DNA of 64,000 nt from Dipetalonema caudispina (Eukaryota; Nematoda; Chromadorea; Rhabditida; Onchocercidae), in assembly GCA_013365325.1 (NCBI GenBank), contig JABVXV010000068.1, positions 124,001 to 188,000 on the forward strand. The letters run 5' to 3'. Both the position numbers and the translations under genes were made by a program. Positions within the stretch are counted from its first letter, which is position 1. Every line of letters starts with the position of its first letter. A model generated the notes under the pieces. That model saw only the letters and a list, made by a program, of their open reading frames with translations, was not told where the DNA came from and ran no database searches. Below, one piece after another: positions 54,472-64,000 of this stretch.

Positions 54472-55733
54472 TCACGAACTCTCTACGAAACAGTCACCTC
54501 TCTCTCGGTACGAAGACACGGTTTCATCACACTTTTTCAACAGGATTTTAGCCATTAGAGTATTCCTGATAATTTGATCGCGCAGTTTGTCTTCGAATTT
54601 TGATAAACTATTCTTATCTGTTATTTTTGCTACTGCAAACTCCTTGCCAAGCAATAATTCGATATCCGCAACATCATATTCCGGCAGAGGAACGTTATGC
54701 AAAGTGAACTCTTCGTTATCTTCTTTTATGATTTTCAACTAAAAATAAATCAGTTACAAACTATGATTAAGTTTAGTCAGAAAATTCCATTAGGAATTCC
54801 TACTCTAAACTCTAATACCTGTTTGCAACCAGGCCTTCCATGGAAGCACTGAATAAAAAGAATGATGCTATGAATAATTTCCAGCTTTCCATATGTTTTC
54901 TTATTCATAGATGATACTTACAGTCTTACCGTTTTAAAAATTTCCAGCATGGATTCGATACGCAAGCACAGCGCATTCAAGGTCTCTTCTTTGGGTAACC
55001 TAAAAATGATCAATTTCCTTCATAATCAAAGGAAAACCGTTTGAGAAAATTAAGATATTGACGAAAATGTAGCTACCCAGTTTTTATTCCTTCCCTTAAA
55101 CTCTATTGCTAAGCTAACCCACCCTTACCACCATTTTCTAAAACGAACTTCCCAGTATCCTGCAGCCTATACAGTTCCATCGTAACAAAATATGACACAT
55201 TTTCCAGTCAACACTGTACCTTACGATATTAATGAAACAAATAAATGATATTCTGATGCAGGTGACATATGCTGAAAAACACAGGAATAAATCATAGTTT
55301 AAACATACTTTTTAATGACATACAAAGTTTTCTTTAATTTCCTTTCTACATTGATGAAATCTTTTTTCAATGCAGCATCTATCGGAGTATCACTTTCACG
55401 TGAGCTACAGAGAGAAGGTTCGGCTGATTCACGATAATCATGTATAAATTTATAGAACTGGAAAGAAACAGTTAGTCATTCACGTTGAACATTATCAACA
55501 CAGCATTCAGAGGCAAAAAAAAAAAACAAAAAAAACCACAGTATAGGAGCGAATGAAAATCATGAACATTAAGAATTGGTAGCTTCAAATTATGATAGGA
55601 ACATTTCGGAAGAATATATTATATTCTAGATAATGATTAATAAAAAAAGAGAAACCTGTTCTTTGGAATAACCTAATGAATCCATTTTTTTATCACAATC
55701 CATATCTCTGCTTCCTTCCAAACTTTCTGCCAT
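54472..55733 (-). CDS. Conserved-looking orphan protein, 197 residues
   Basis: Five exons join in phase: 55656-55733, 55309-55457, 54930-54999, 54819-54848, 54472-54738. The protein starts MAESLEGSRDMDCDKKMDSL. It is charged, mostly predicted helical from its composition, and has neither a signal peptide nor a membrane segment. A Lys/Glu-rich central part (KKDFINVERKLKKTLYVIKK) may form a coiled coil. The C-terminal 88 residues include LGKEFAVAKI and KFEDKLRDQIIRNTL. A 30-nt microexon encodes CFHGRPGCKQ. The ATG lies 8 nt after GAATTGCAG, a strong candidate for leader splicing. The small charged helical make-up resembles complex subunits such as kinetochore proteins, but no family was recognised and no function is claimed. 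Confidence 0.75.
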
Positions 55734-55741
55734 TATTTAAG

Positions 55742-56801
55742 CTGCAATTCAATTGCATCAAGAAAATCTCTTTTAATTCTTCATAATATACTTAAAAGGA
55801 ATGAAACGTTATGTTACATATACGAAGAAGACGTAAACGAAACGATACGTATGAAAATAACAGACGTACGCATAATGAACATCCCCAAAATAACGTGAAT
55901 ACGAGAATGGCACAGTGAAAATTTGTTCCCAGTAGTGAATTAATGATCATTAAGTTCATTGAAATTATAAAGACGTAAAGAATGAGGCGAGAAAAAAGAA
56001 ATTTGCATAGACGTATATAATAAATGATACTGTATGTAATCCCTACATGCTTTCCTTAACGTAAGTGAAAATTTCTTTCAACTTCCAAAGCCTATAAATG
56101 CAGTAATTAATTTTGAATTGAAATTTGAGTAAAAATAAAGCAAGTTAGACCTATGTTTAGCTCCGTTTCATTTCATTGCAAAATTTAAGCTTCCTTACTT
56201 TTAATCCAAAAACAACCATTACATGTATTGGTTAGATAGACTATAATATCATATATCCGTACAACATTATGTAATTTTTCAGTCACATATAGCAAGTAAA
56301 GACATCTTTTACGTTTATGTAGTTGAATTAAATTACTCACAATCTATATAAATCTTATTGCTATAGCGATACATGGATGATACGTATAACACATACATCC
56401 AATACACACATGCATATATAGAGAACTAAGTTAATCATTATATGCATTATTAGTTATACTAATATCGGCACTAATGCAATTTTTTCATTGTTAAAATAAA
56501 GATACAACCAATAGAGTGATGCTGTTTGCTAATAATTGATTTTCTTGCTGCAAGATCAACTGAATTTTATTTCAGGTTTCTATTGAAATATGCCCCATTA
56601 TGACAACTAGCAGTTTGCTACTCTTTCCATTGAAGGAAGACTTTATTAGATGTTAAATGATACGATGAAAACATTCAACTCCAAGTATTTATGAAGATAA
56701 CTGCATCATTTTAGTACATATTTATACAAAGAGAAATTTTTTTGACTACAGTAGTAAAATGATTAGATAAGTCCTTTAAATTTCTAAAAAGGCTAGCAAA
56801 A
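55742..56801. other. Intergenic region, no supported gene
   Basis: About 1.1 kb between two minus-strand genes, AT-rich, with an AC/AT-rich patch near 56370-56420. It would hold the 3' UTR of the MKRN2OS-like gene and the promoter of the orphan gene, unless the two are co-transcribed. Confidence 0.6.
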
Positions 56802-58120
56802 TCAGGTTAATGTAAGATAATTAGATTTGCATTGTGACAATCTGTTCAAAAGATTGTAATAACGAAGTACTCTCTGCAGCGCTTTGCAAACGTGTTCTGT
56901 GACGAACTGTTGTTTCACGTACGTTGTACGTTCCAATATACCGATATCAAGCAAAAATTCCACAACAAAATCGTAACAGTTCCAATTCCTTTTGTTATAA
57001 TGCTACAAAGAAATTATATTCAATATTTATTTCATTATCATCATTAGTGTACCTTTCGATAGCATCGAAATTAGAAGTGCAATATGACTGTATGTGAACA
57101 GTTCAATAATTCTACCTGTTTTAGCCTACCAATCCGTTCTATCTTACCTCGCCCGAAGTTAAGAGAAACATATTCTTCAGTACTCCAGCATTATCGTCAA
57201 TGTTAATTATAACTACGATAAAATAAACGAATGAATTTCATCAAGATTTACAACAGCAAATAATACTTTTTATTTATAATGTCTTACATAAGGCTGAGAT
57301 ATTTCGAGAAAAAAGAAATAAACGGTAGGAATTTTTTACAATTTCTTCCAAAGGAAAATGAATAATAAAACAAACTTGACGGGTAAATTGTTTATGATAC
57401 TTCCTGACAAACATTTTCATTCTTTTATCACACATCTCGTTATCCTTGAACTGATAGATACAGAGGCAATCATCCCAAGATGATTCAACGATTATACCAT
57501 CAGCGGTATAAGAAAACACGAAACCTTTTGAATTCGATAAACCAATATGAAGATCGTCTCCCAATTTATATCTGTGTAAATTTCAAAATTAAATTTAAAT
57601 TAAGAAATCATAAGCAAATCAAGATTTGAAATAGTTGCGAAAAAAAAAAAAAAAAAAGAACATTCTAACATCTCAAATACTTAATACTACAATAAACTTG
57701 CAGTAAAGAAAAAAGGATAACTCTTCCCACAGCACATAAAGTTTTCGAAAAAAAAAATATAAACTAAAAACCGAAATTCTTATTTAGTCTGATTAACGAA
57801 AAATCGGATGAAGAAAATGTTTAAATTGTTAGCATCGTTAAACATTGTAGCAAAGATAACTTAATCCAAACAATGATATTCAAGTTTGGAAAAAAGAAAA
57901 AATTCAAAACTAACTTGTTGAATGACTTTATAGATGGTTTCAATAATATACAACAATATCCAGCAGGTATAGAAAGAAATGGAGTGGGTAAGAAAACACA
58001 TCGTGAAGTATTACCAGTAATTTGCATACCACATTTTGGACATAATTTGTTTCCATTAATCAATGATTTTGTTATATAACATGAATCACAGATATTATGT
58101 ACCATAAGTAAAGGTCTCAT
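56802..58120 (-). CDS. MKRN2OS-like: MKRN2 opposite-strand-type protein (DUF4796 family)
   Basis: Three exons join in phase and give 200 residues: 57915-58120, 57376-57571, 56802-57002. The N-terminal part has two zinc-ribbon-like pairs, CDSC and CPKC. The centre, DDLHIGLSNSKGFVFSYTAD followed by SSWDDCLCI, matches the DLHVGI-N-x-GVVYNY and GWE segments of MKRN2OS proteins. The C-terminal part contains NWNCYDFVVEFL, matching the family's HNCYSYALTFI block. The protein ends after a basic helix with KALQRVLRYYNLL. The family has no firmly established function. The Asn-Cys block near the end and the conserved His are compatible with a papain-like (NlpC/P60-like) active-site layout, which is inference only. 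The ATG lies 3 nt behind ATTCTGCAG, so a trans-spliced start is likely. Length is close to the vertebrate protein (about 220). Confidence 0.85.
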
Positions 58121-59716
58121 GATCTGCAGAATTATCAGCAACTGATCGCTAGAGAATGAATATGTAGTGATAATGATAAGAATTGATCATTCCTTTCTTT
58201 GCTTTTTGCGATTTTTTTCCTGACATAAGAAATGGATGACTATGGAAATACTCCTATTTATCCCCAAAATTTTCCAGTTTTAACATCAAATTTCGTTTCA
58301 CTATCATATCGAAACTATATGCCGTACATGCACTATTTCTTCTTTAGTTATTGATTCAGAAATCAATCAGCTAGAAAACTAATTTATATCACAAAGATTG
58401 TTTTGTTGAATTATCAAATTCCAAGATTTCCGTATCACGCTATGGAGAGAAAGAATAAAAAGATCTGTCATGCTGAGATATCTCGATGATTATCAGATGT
58501 AAACGAAAAATGAAATGCACAGGCGAGCAAGTATTATTTAATCCACTGACTACAGGTTTTATTTAATGACTGGTAATTTTTAGACTAATCAATTATAGTT
58601 AACCATAACTCCAAAATGCAATGTCACTGAATATAGTTCTTCATCTATTCGACAAAAAAAGAAAAAAACGTTTTTCTGCCTGATGTCTGATGTTTAATCG
58701 TACTAATTTATATCGGAATAGGAAATGAATTCAGGATAAAAACTCCCCAAATCAATGAATCGCCTAAAATACTAACAGAAGTTCTTTGATTTCACTCGAC
58801 AAAAATGAGAACTTTAACTGAACTATCATCAAAAGTAAAAGAAACCAGAAAATGCCTTCTTCACAGGAATATAATGATTATAAAGATGACATGAATAATG
58901 AAAACGATGGCAAATTAAAACGTCTCTTCCACAATGTATTTTGCGAAAAAATTCGATAGAATGGAAAATACAAAATAGAATAGGAATAAATCAATAGATC
59001 AACATAATGATTAAACTCGAGCCATGTGAACAAGCATAAGAATTGGAGATGAGGAGTCCAGAATATGGATATCCAGGAGTGATAAATATAAATTTCTAAC
59101 TCAATAAACAATAAATTTGTCAAGGCAAACTTAACTTCAAGGAAATTATTATGCGGTAGTTCAACAGTAAGCTTAGATATTTCCATTTGTAGCATGTAGT
59201 TTCTTAAAAGGTTAAATTTCAGCTCTTGCATATAAGAACCATTCTTCTTAAAATTAATGCTACTAAGACAAGAAACAAGTCTATCTTCAGTCATCTATGT
59301 AGTTAGACGACGAAAACTTCAAAACGTGCTCCGACACTATTCAGACTTTGCTGTTGCTACATGGATTATGCAAATCCTTAGCAAAATAAATTTTGTAGAC
59401 GAATTGAAATATGCCAATCAGAATTATCATTTAGTGTTTAAAACAATTTTTGCACATATACAAAGCATCTCCATAACGTCACGTTTTATATCTTGCTGTG
59501 TCGTGAATAAACGTAACATTTTTTGAGTTTTTTTAAATGATACGAAAAACCAATTAAAATTAATATACTTGAAGCAAAAACTAAGCTTCCATTCTCATCT
59601 TATAGTTATATATTACATTGAAGACCTCAAAATTTTGCATATACTGTACAGAATTTAATCAATAAAAAAACACGAGAAAATAATACGCAAATCTGACAGT
59701 AGACGATAAATCACGG
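58121..59716. other. Intergenic region with one doubtful open segment
   Basis: About 1.6 kb between the MKRN2OS-like and zinc-finger genes. On the minus strand 59136-59294 is open, starts with ATG right after TACATAG and ends at GTTAAG; it reads MTEDRLVSCLSSINFKK at its start. No partner exon with an acceptable intron length was found. The plus strand carries an 89-codon open frame over the same DNA. Neither is accepted as a gene. Confidence 0.5.
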
Positions 59717-62700
59717 TTAATTTACATACGGTGCTGTCATTAAAGCTATTTCATTCGATGAACCACTGTAGTCATCACCCGGAAGATTCTCATTGATATG
59801 TTTAGTAAATTCGTGCTTTCTTAAAGCTGAGCTGAAAATTTTTTGAGCTAAAAGTTGCTCCATAAAACAATTAAGAAAAATTTATTATCGTAAGACGAGT
59901 CGATTCATAATAACTCAGATAAATCACGAAAATCAATAAGTTGAGCAAAAAGATAATAGAAAAAGTTTGTTATGTTGCAAAGAAACCTAATATAGTCAAA
60001 AGTATTCCAGAAATTCGTGACAGTCCCAATATTGAAGTCCGGAATACAACTCAACCCGTGATCTTAATTTTCCTTAACTAAATCTTCAAAAAAGATTCGT
60101 CATAATATTTTTTCTAAAGTGGTTACAGTATGAGTCCTCAGAAAAGATTTATACACTCGCAAAACAAAAAAAAAGGCCCATCTTGCAGCTCAGCTTAGAA
60201 CAGAATTTATCAACAAGTGCATTCAGTCTCATTATAACAGCATTTTTTCTAATCCCTCATCATTGCTGCAGTCGACGGGAAAGAGCAATTTACCTGTCCC
60301 GAAATTCTCTGTTGCATATCGAACAACTAAACGGTCTTTCACCGGTATGTGACCTTATATGAATTGTTAGAGCTTGCGATTGCGTGAAGCCCTTACTGCA
60401 GTATCCACATGTATACGGACGCTCACCGGTATGCGTTCTTTCATGGATGTTCTGCAAAGGGGATGAACCTTTGCTGTTCTTAAAGACCACGGAGAGCTAA
60501 CCAATTCGGCCACCTTATGCTTTACGAAACAGTTTCAATTACAGAAATTAGAAAATTTTCAGTTTGGCATAAAATATGCATTGCAATTTAACCCATAAAT
60601 GAACACTTCATACTATATAGAGCATATAAATCTATGTGGTCTAAACGAACATTCCTTGAAATTTATAATTTTGGTCGCATTAACGAATAAGTAGAATTTT
60701 CCATTCTCCACGTTTCTTATCCTAAGTACTTCAAAGGAATTCCAAGTAAACTTTAGTTTATTTTCTTTGATGCATATTAACAAACAATGATGAGTACCTT
60801 GTCCCTTCGATGATGGAACATTTTGTCACAATAATAACACCGATATCTTAGTGGACGATCAGTTAGCACCGGCAAACCATTCATCAAAGCAAAACATTTT
60901 TGCTGAAATATAATCGAATGAACGATGAAATGATAGTGGAATGTTTTTTCATTTAATCATATTTTCCAGAAATACATTGCAGTGATCTATAGGATTCAGA
61001 AAAGGTGAAGCCTTAACCATAGGACAGATGAATGACTTGCTTCCTTCTGCATAGCCTTAAAATCAATTTATTAAAACTGGATCTAACATCTTTGCTTTAA
61101 CAAAGGCCTTAAATAGTCTTAAAAAATATGGAAGCTCTATTCATAAAAGCTTGCTGGTCATTTTCAAAATTGACAGCTGCAGTAATTTTTTTAATTTTAA
61201 TATTACTTTTACAGATTAGCGCTTATCTGTTACCTGATGTTCAGACATTAATGATTGTGTCCTGAACCATTTGCCACACAAAGAACAAAAATAACGACGG
61301 CCACTCGCATGAAGTTTCATATGTATACTGAAGTTCACTTGACGAGCAAAACATTTTGTACATATCGGACACTGATAAGGTCGCCCAGCTGTAAAATATT
61401 ATCATGATAAAGAAGAATTTTGCAAGCAATTTATGAACAGAAGTGCCATAATGATAAAATGTTTGGGGGGTTAAGCGTCACTTCTGACATATTGAAATAT
61501 AAGCTTTCCAACACAGCGAAAGAGTCAGCAAAGAAGTACTTTAGAAATTGATTTCCGAAAGTTAGCATATAAGAATACGTTTGATCATTTTCTATTTGAA
61601 AATAAAACCAAACAGAAACACTAATACTGACTGGTATGAGTCTTTTCGTGCGCCAACAGCGGCCGTTTGTGAGCATAGGCACGACCACATATTTTACAAC
61701 GGTAAATAGGCCTATCAAGACCAATTTCATGGTCACCCCATAGCGCACCATCACCAAAAGAATCATCTATTTCGCCTTCATCTTTCTGACACATTAAATC
61801 ATCAACTGCAAAATCGTTTTAGTGTAAGTAAATCGGTCGACTGAATTCATACGTGAAAACGATTCAGAATCACAAAAGTTATAGTTTTTTTACATTTTCA
61901 AACACATCACATCAATTATATTTTTTGTAGAAGAGAAAGTAATACGATATAAAACTAACCCATATGCATTTTCGGAGCATCGGTAACTTTAAATGTTAAT
62001 TTATTGCTGCCAATCAAAATCGAAAATTTTTGCAACGGATTTCGCCCTTGCCAACGTTCACTCTCTGAAGTTTTTGCTGATCCGCATTGGTTCATGGAAT
62101 CCGTATTTTCATTCTGTAGACAATAAGCTATATTATGCGGTAATTCAATGAAGTTCTCCTCCTTCACATAACAGCCATGAGCATTCGACACAGATTTTTG
62201 AAGCAACAAACTATTAAATCACTCCGACTAAACCATTTGATGGTTAGATTAACTTGGGTTAACATCCAACTATGTTTTCACAACAAGCAAAATTATTCAT
62301 ATTAACCGTGCGAAGAATATGCCGTGTAAATTGTAATACTCTTTTTTACCTCAATCGATTCCTGTAAAGCTTTTTCGTTGATCAGTACCGGACATTCATC
62401 ATCACTACCTTCCGATGCAATTTCCTGGAAAACATCAAATATTCCTTCCAAAGATACGACCTATTATAACTGAATTCTGGAAATATGCGAGAATTTCTAA
62501 ACAATATTTGTGAGATTTATGGACATTGTCGGCTTATCATTTTTCATGTTTCATTTTCGAGTAAGCTATTCTGGCATAAAATTCTATATCTGAGACATTA
62601 TCCACAGCAAATTTTCTAAGTTTTCAAATGTAGGAGAGTAAAACTTCAAGTTTAACACCACTAAAAGAAAAATTTCTAAGTAACTTGCAGTTAGCAAATA

Positions 62701-62836
62701 GATTATAATACGAAAAAAACCTTCCGACCTGATTCATTTGGACATTGGTAATAACTGATGACAGCTCATTGGAACCATTGCTATCCATTATGTTTGAATG
62801 CATCTTTTGCAGATCCGATTTCGATTCTTCTACCAT
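59717..62836 (-). CDS. Six-finger C2H2 zinc-finger protein, probable transcription factor
   Basis: Eight exons join in phase and give 347 residues: 62729-62836, 62350-62424, 61960-62113, 61632-61805, 61234-61388, 60798-60902, 60294-60451, 59717-59831. The first 145 residues are acidic and lack known domains; an activation or partner-binding region is possible. Six fingers run from about 149 to 334: [99 protein letters not shown] and [20 protein letters not shown], each followed by the last ligand. The linkers before fingers 5 and 6 are the classical HTGERP. Finger 3 ends in Cys (C2HC), and finger 6 has HxxxxH. Fingers 3, 4 and 6 are each interrupted by an intron. The classical linkers suggest sequence-specific DNA binding. 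The orthologue was not identified. Confidence 0.9.
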
Positions 62837-62839
62837 AGT

Positions 62840-62866
62840 TTAAACGGATCTCCGAAATCCGTTTAA
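62840..62866. other. 10-bp inverted repeat just upstream of the zinc-finger start codon
   Basis: TTAAACGGAT at 62840-62849 is the exact reverse complement of 62857-62866, with the 7-nt spacer CTCCGAA. It begins 4 nt before the ATG of the zinc-finger gene, so it may be in the 5' leader as an RNA hairpin or act as a symmetrical protein site. Confidence 0.6.
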
Positions 62867-63540
62867 TTTGTTTTATCTGAAACTCATCTTACTAAGTATA
62901 ATGTTGTCTCATACGAAATGAAGTTGTCTTATTTTAAGTATTTTTAATCACGGGCACGAGCATAGACTACAGTAAAAATATTAACGTCAGGAATTACTAT
63001 GAAGTATAAAAGGTCATGCAACACGTAAAAAAAACTACACACCTTACCTTCAATTCAAAAATCCGAAACAACTGAAGCATAATATCCCCCGTAATTCCTC
63101 AGTCTCCTCTTCTTTCACCCGGTAGTTCGCGATTATGCTTTTGTTCTTCCCATCGGTACTAAACCAAATACCATTACAATTCTATCTCACATTTTCTTAC
63201 ACTGTTTTCCATTCTGTTCCATTGTCTCAATCTTCTCTTCTACTTACTACGTACTATTTTGTCACCATATCCATCTCTAACCTATCTTCATTTCCATTAT
63301 CTCTAATTTATTACTCTAAGTTTTTTACTTGATATCATCCGCAAAAAGCGTGAGTTAGATATGTGGGTCACGTTACGTGCGTCTAGATTATTCCTCGTAC
63401 AATGCAACATTTGAGTAAAGTGTACCCGACGAGTTAGCTGAAAAGTTGTGCTGTCAGAAACGAGGAATTGCGTCATCTCAGCAAGGCTATGACAGGGATA
63501 ACTTCTATTCTTCATTCAGCAAACACTATTCTCCTATAGG

Positions 63541-63612
63541 GAGTATCGAACCCAGCAATCTTCAATTCATAACTTGATTTAAATCCATTATACCATGATG
63601 CATCACAATTAA
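63541..63612 (-). pseudogene. Decayed tRNA-like sequence (tRNA pseudogene or SINE head)
   Basis: On the minus strand TGGTATAATGG fits the A box of RNA polymerase III promoters and GGTTCGATAC fits the B box. Their starts are 43 nt apart, which is the spacing in an intronless tRNA. The acceptor stem and D stem do not pair properly and the T stem has a mismatch, so it cannot be a working tRNA. It could be an eroded tRNA gene, a tRNA-derived SINE or chance. Confidence 0.35.
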
Positions 63613-63681
63613 CTCAACTCAAAGAATGAGTAAAGAACATTGAAATGATATATGAGTTCAATCTCGAGATTGTCGAGAATG

Positions 63682-63705
63682 CTTCATTCATTCATTCATT
63701 CATTC
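63682..63705. repeat. ATTC tetranucleotide repeat
   Basis: About six head-to-tail TTCA/ATTC units. Related CATTCATT words recur near 63810. Confidence 0.85.
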
Positions 63706-64000
63706 CCATCTTCCTTTACTCCGCTTTACCTTACATTGGTGAGGGGAAATATGTACTTTTACTTTCTCTTGGATGTTTTCAGTTTGATTTTGCAATTATT
63801 ATTCATCCATTCATTCCTTACATTTCCCCTTATCATCTTTCTTGTTGAAATTAATTCAAATCTTTTTACTATTTTTTTCTTTTTAAGCTCATATTTATTC
63901 GAATTTAAACTTTGATTTCCATTTCAAGACTTAAATGAAAGGTCAACTTTTGAACCTTTTTAAACTTTAAAATTTCTCAAAATTCGGATTAAAAAATCGC

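Larger units (their letters stand above)
62867..64000. other. Window end, upstream of the zinc-finger gene
   Basis: About 1.1 kb. It holds a tRNA-like sequence (63541-63612), a 14-bp palindrome CAATCTCGAGATTG (63659-63672) and an ATTC tetranucleotide run (63682-63705). Overlapping plus-strand open frames at 63645-63915 come from pyrimidine-rich repetitive DNA and are not accepted as genes. Confidence 0.55.

Noticed and set aside
59136..59519. Three phase-0 minus-strand segments that might form a gene
   Set aside because: Joining the last two would need a 23-nt intron, too short to splice, and no further exon was found.
63645..63915. Overlapping plus-strand frames with Ser/Phe/Ile runs
   Set aside because: They arise from the ATTC repeat and pyrimidine-rich DNA.
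1..64000. Search for CRISPR arrays, rRNA, spliced-leader RNA genes, Wolbachia-derived or viral genes
   Set aside because: No direct-repeat array, rRNA-like block, known leader sequence, bacterial-style gene or viral protein motif was recognised by eye; a database search could still find short fragments.

Overview
The window looks like nuclear DNA of a nematode, most likely a filarial (clade III) worm. It is very AT-rich. Its genes are split into many small exons with GT..AG borders and U-rich acceptors of the TTTCAG type. Several start codons lie 0-28 nt behind such an acceptor, as expected where a spliced leader is added. No bacterial, viral or organellar gene was recognised. The species is inferred from style, not from a diagnostic marker. 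All gene models were built by hand from splice signals, reading phase and remembered protein families; exon borders are predictions.

Layout. 1-8.6 kb (minus): a USP19-type deubiquitinase with CS/p23 domain, catalytic Cys box and MYND finger; its C-terminal end lies outside the window. 11.0-16.7 kb (plus): a DNA ligase III with PARP-type zinc finger. 17.9-19.8 kb (minus): a small single-C2-domain protein. 19.9-35.5 kb: a gene-poor stretch with a foldback (MITE-like) element, a decayed tandem duplication, a 100-N assembly gap, one orphan pair of exons and one small membrane-peptide ORF. 35.6-41.0 kb (plus): an unrecognised single-pass membrane protein with an EGF-like end and a PPxY tail. 43.8-48.9 kb (minus): a complete TTC38. 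50.4-53.8 kb (plus): a protein with two tandem CS-alpha-beta (defensin-like) cysteine patterns. 54.5-55.7 kb (minus): an orphan 197-residue protein. 56.8-58.1 kb (minus): an MKRN2OS/DUF4796 protein. 59.7-62.8 kb (minus): a six-finger C2H2 protein. The last kilobase holds a decayed tRNA-like sequence.

The genes do not form an obvious pathway. USP19 and the ligase are divergent, the ligase and the C2 protein are tail to tail, and TTC38 and the defensin-like gene are divergent. The three minus-strand genes at 54.5-62.8 kb are head-to-tail with gaps of about 1-1.6 kb. The strongest leads are the tandem CS-alpha-beta gene, the nematode ligase III that lacks both a BRCT tail and a visible mitochondrial leader, and the EGF/PPxY membrane protein.
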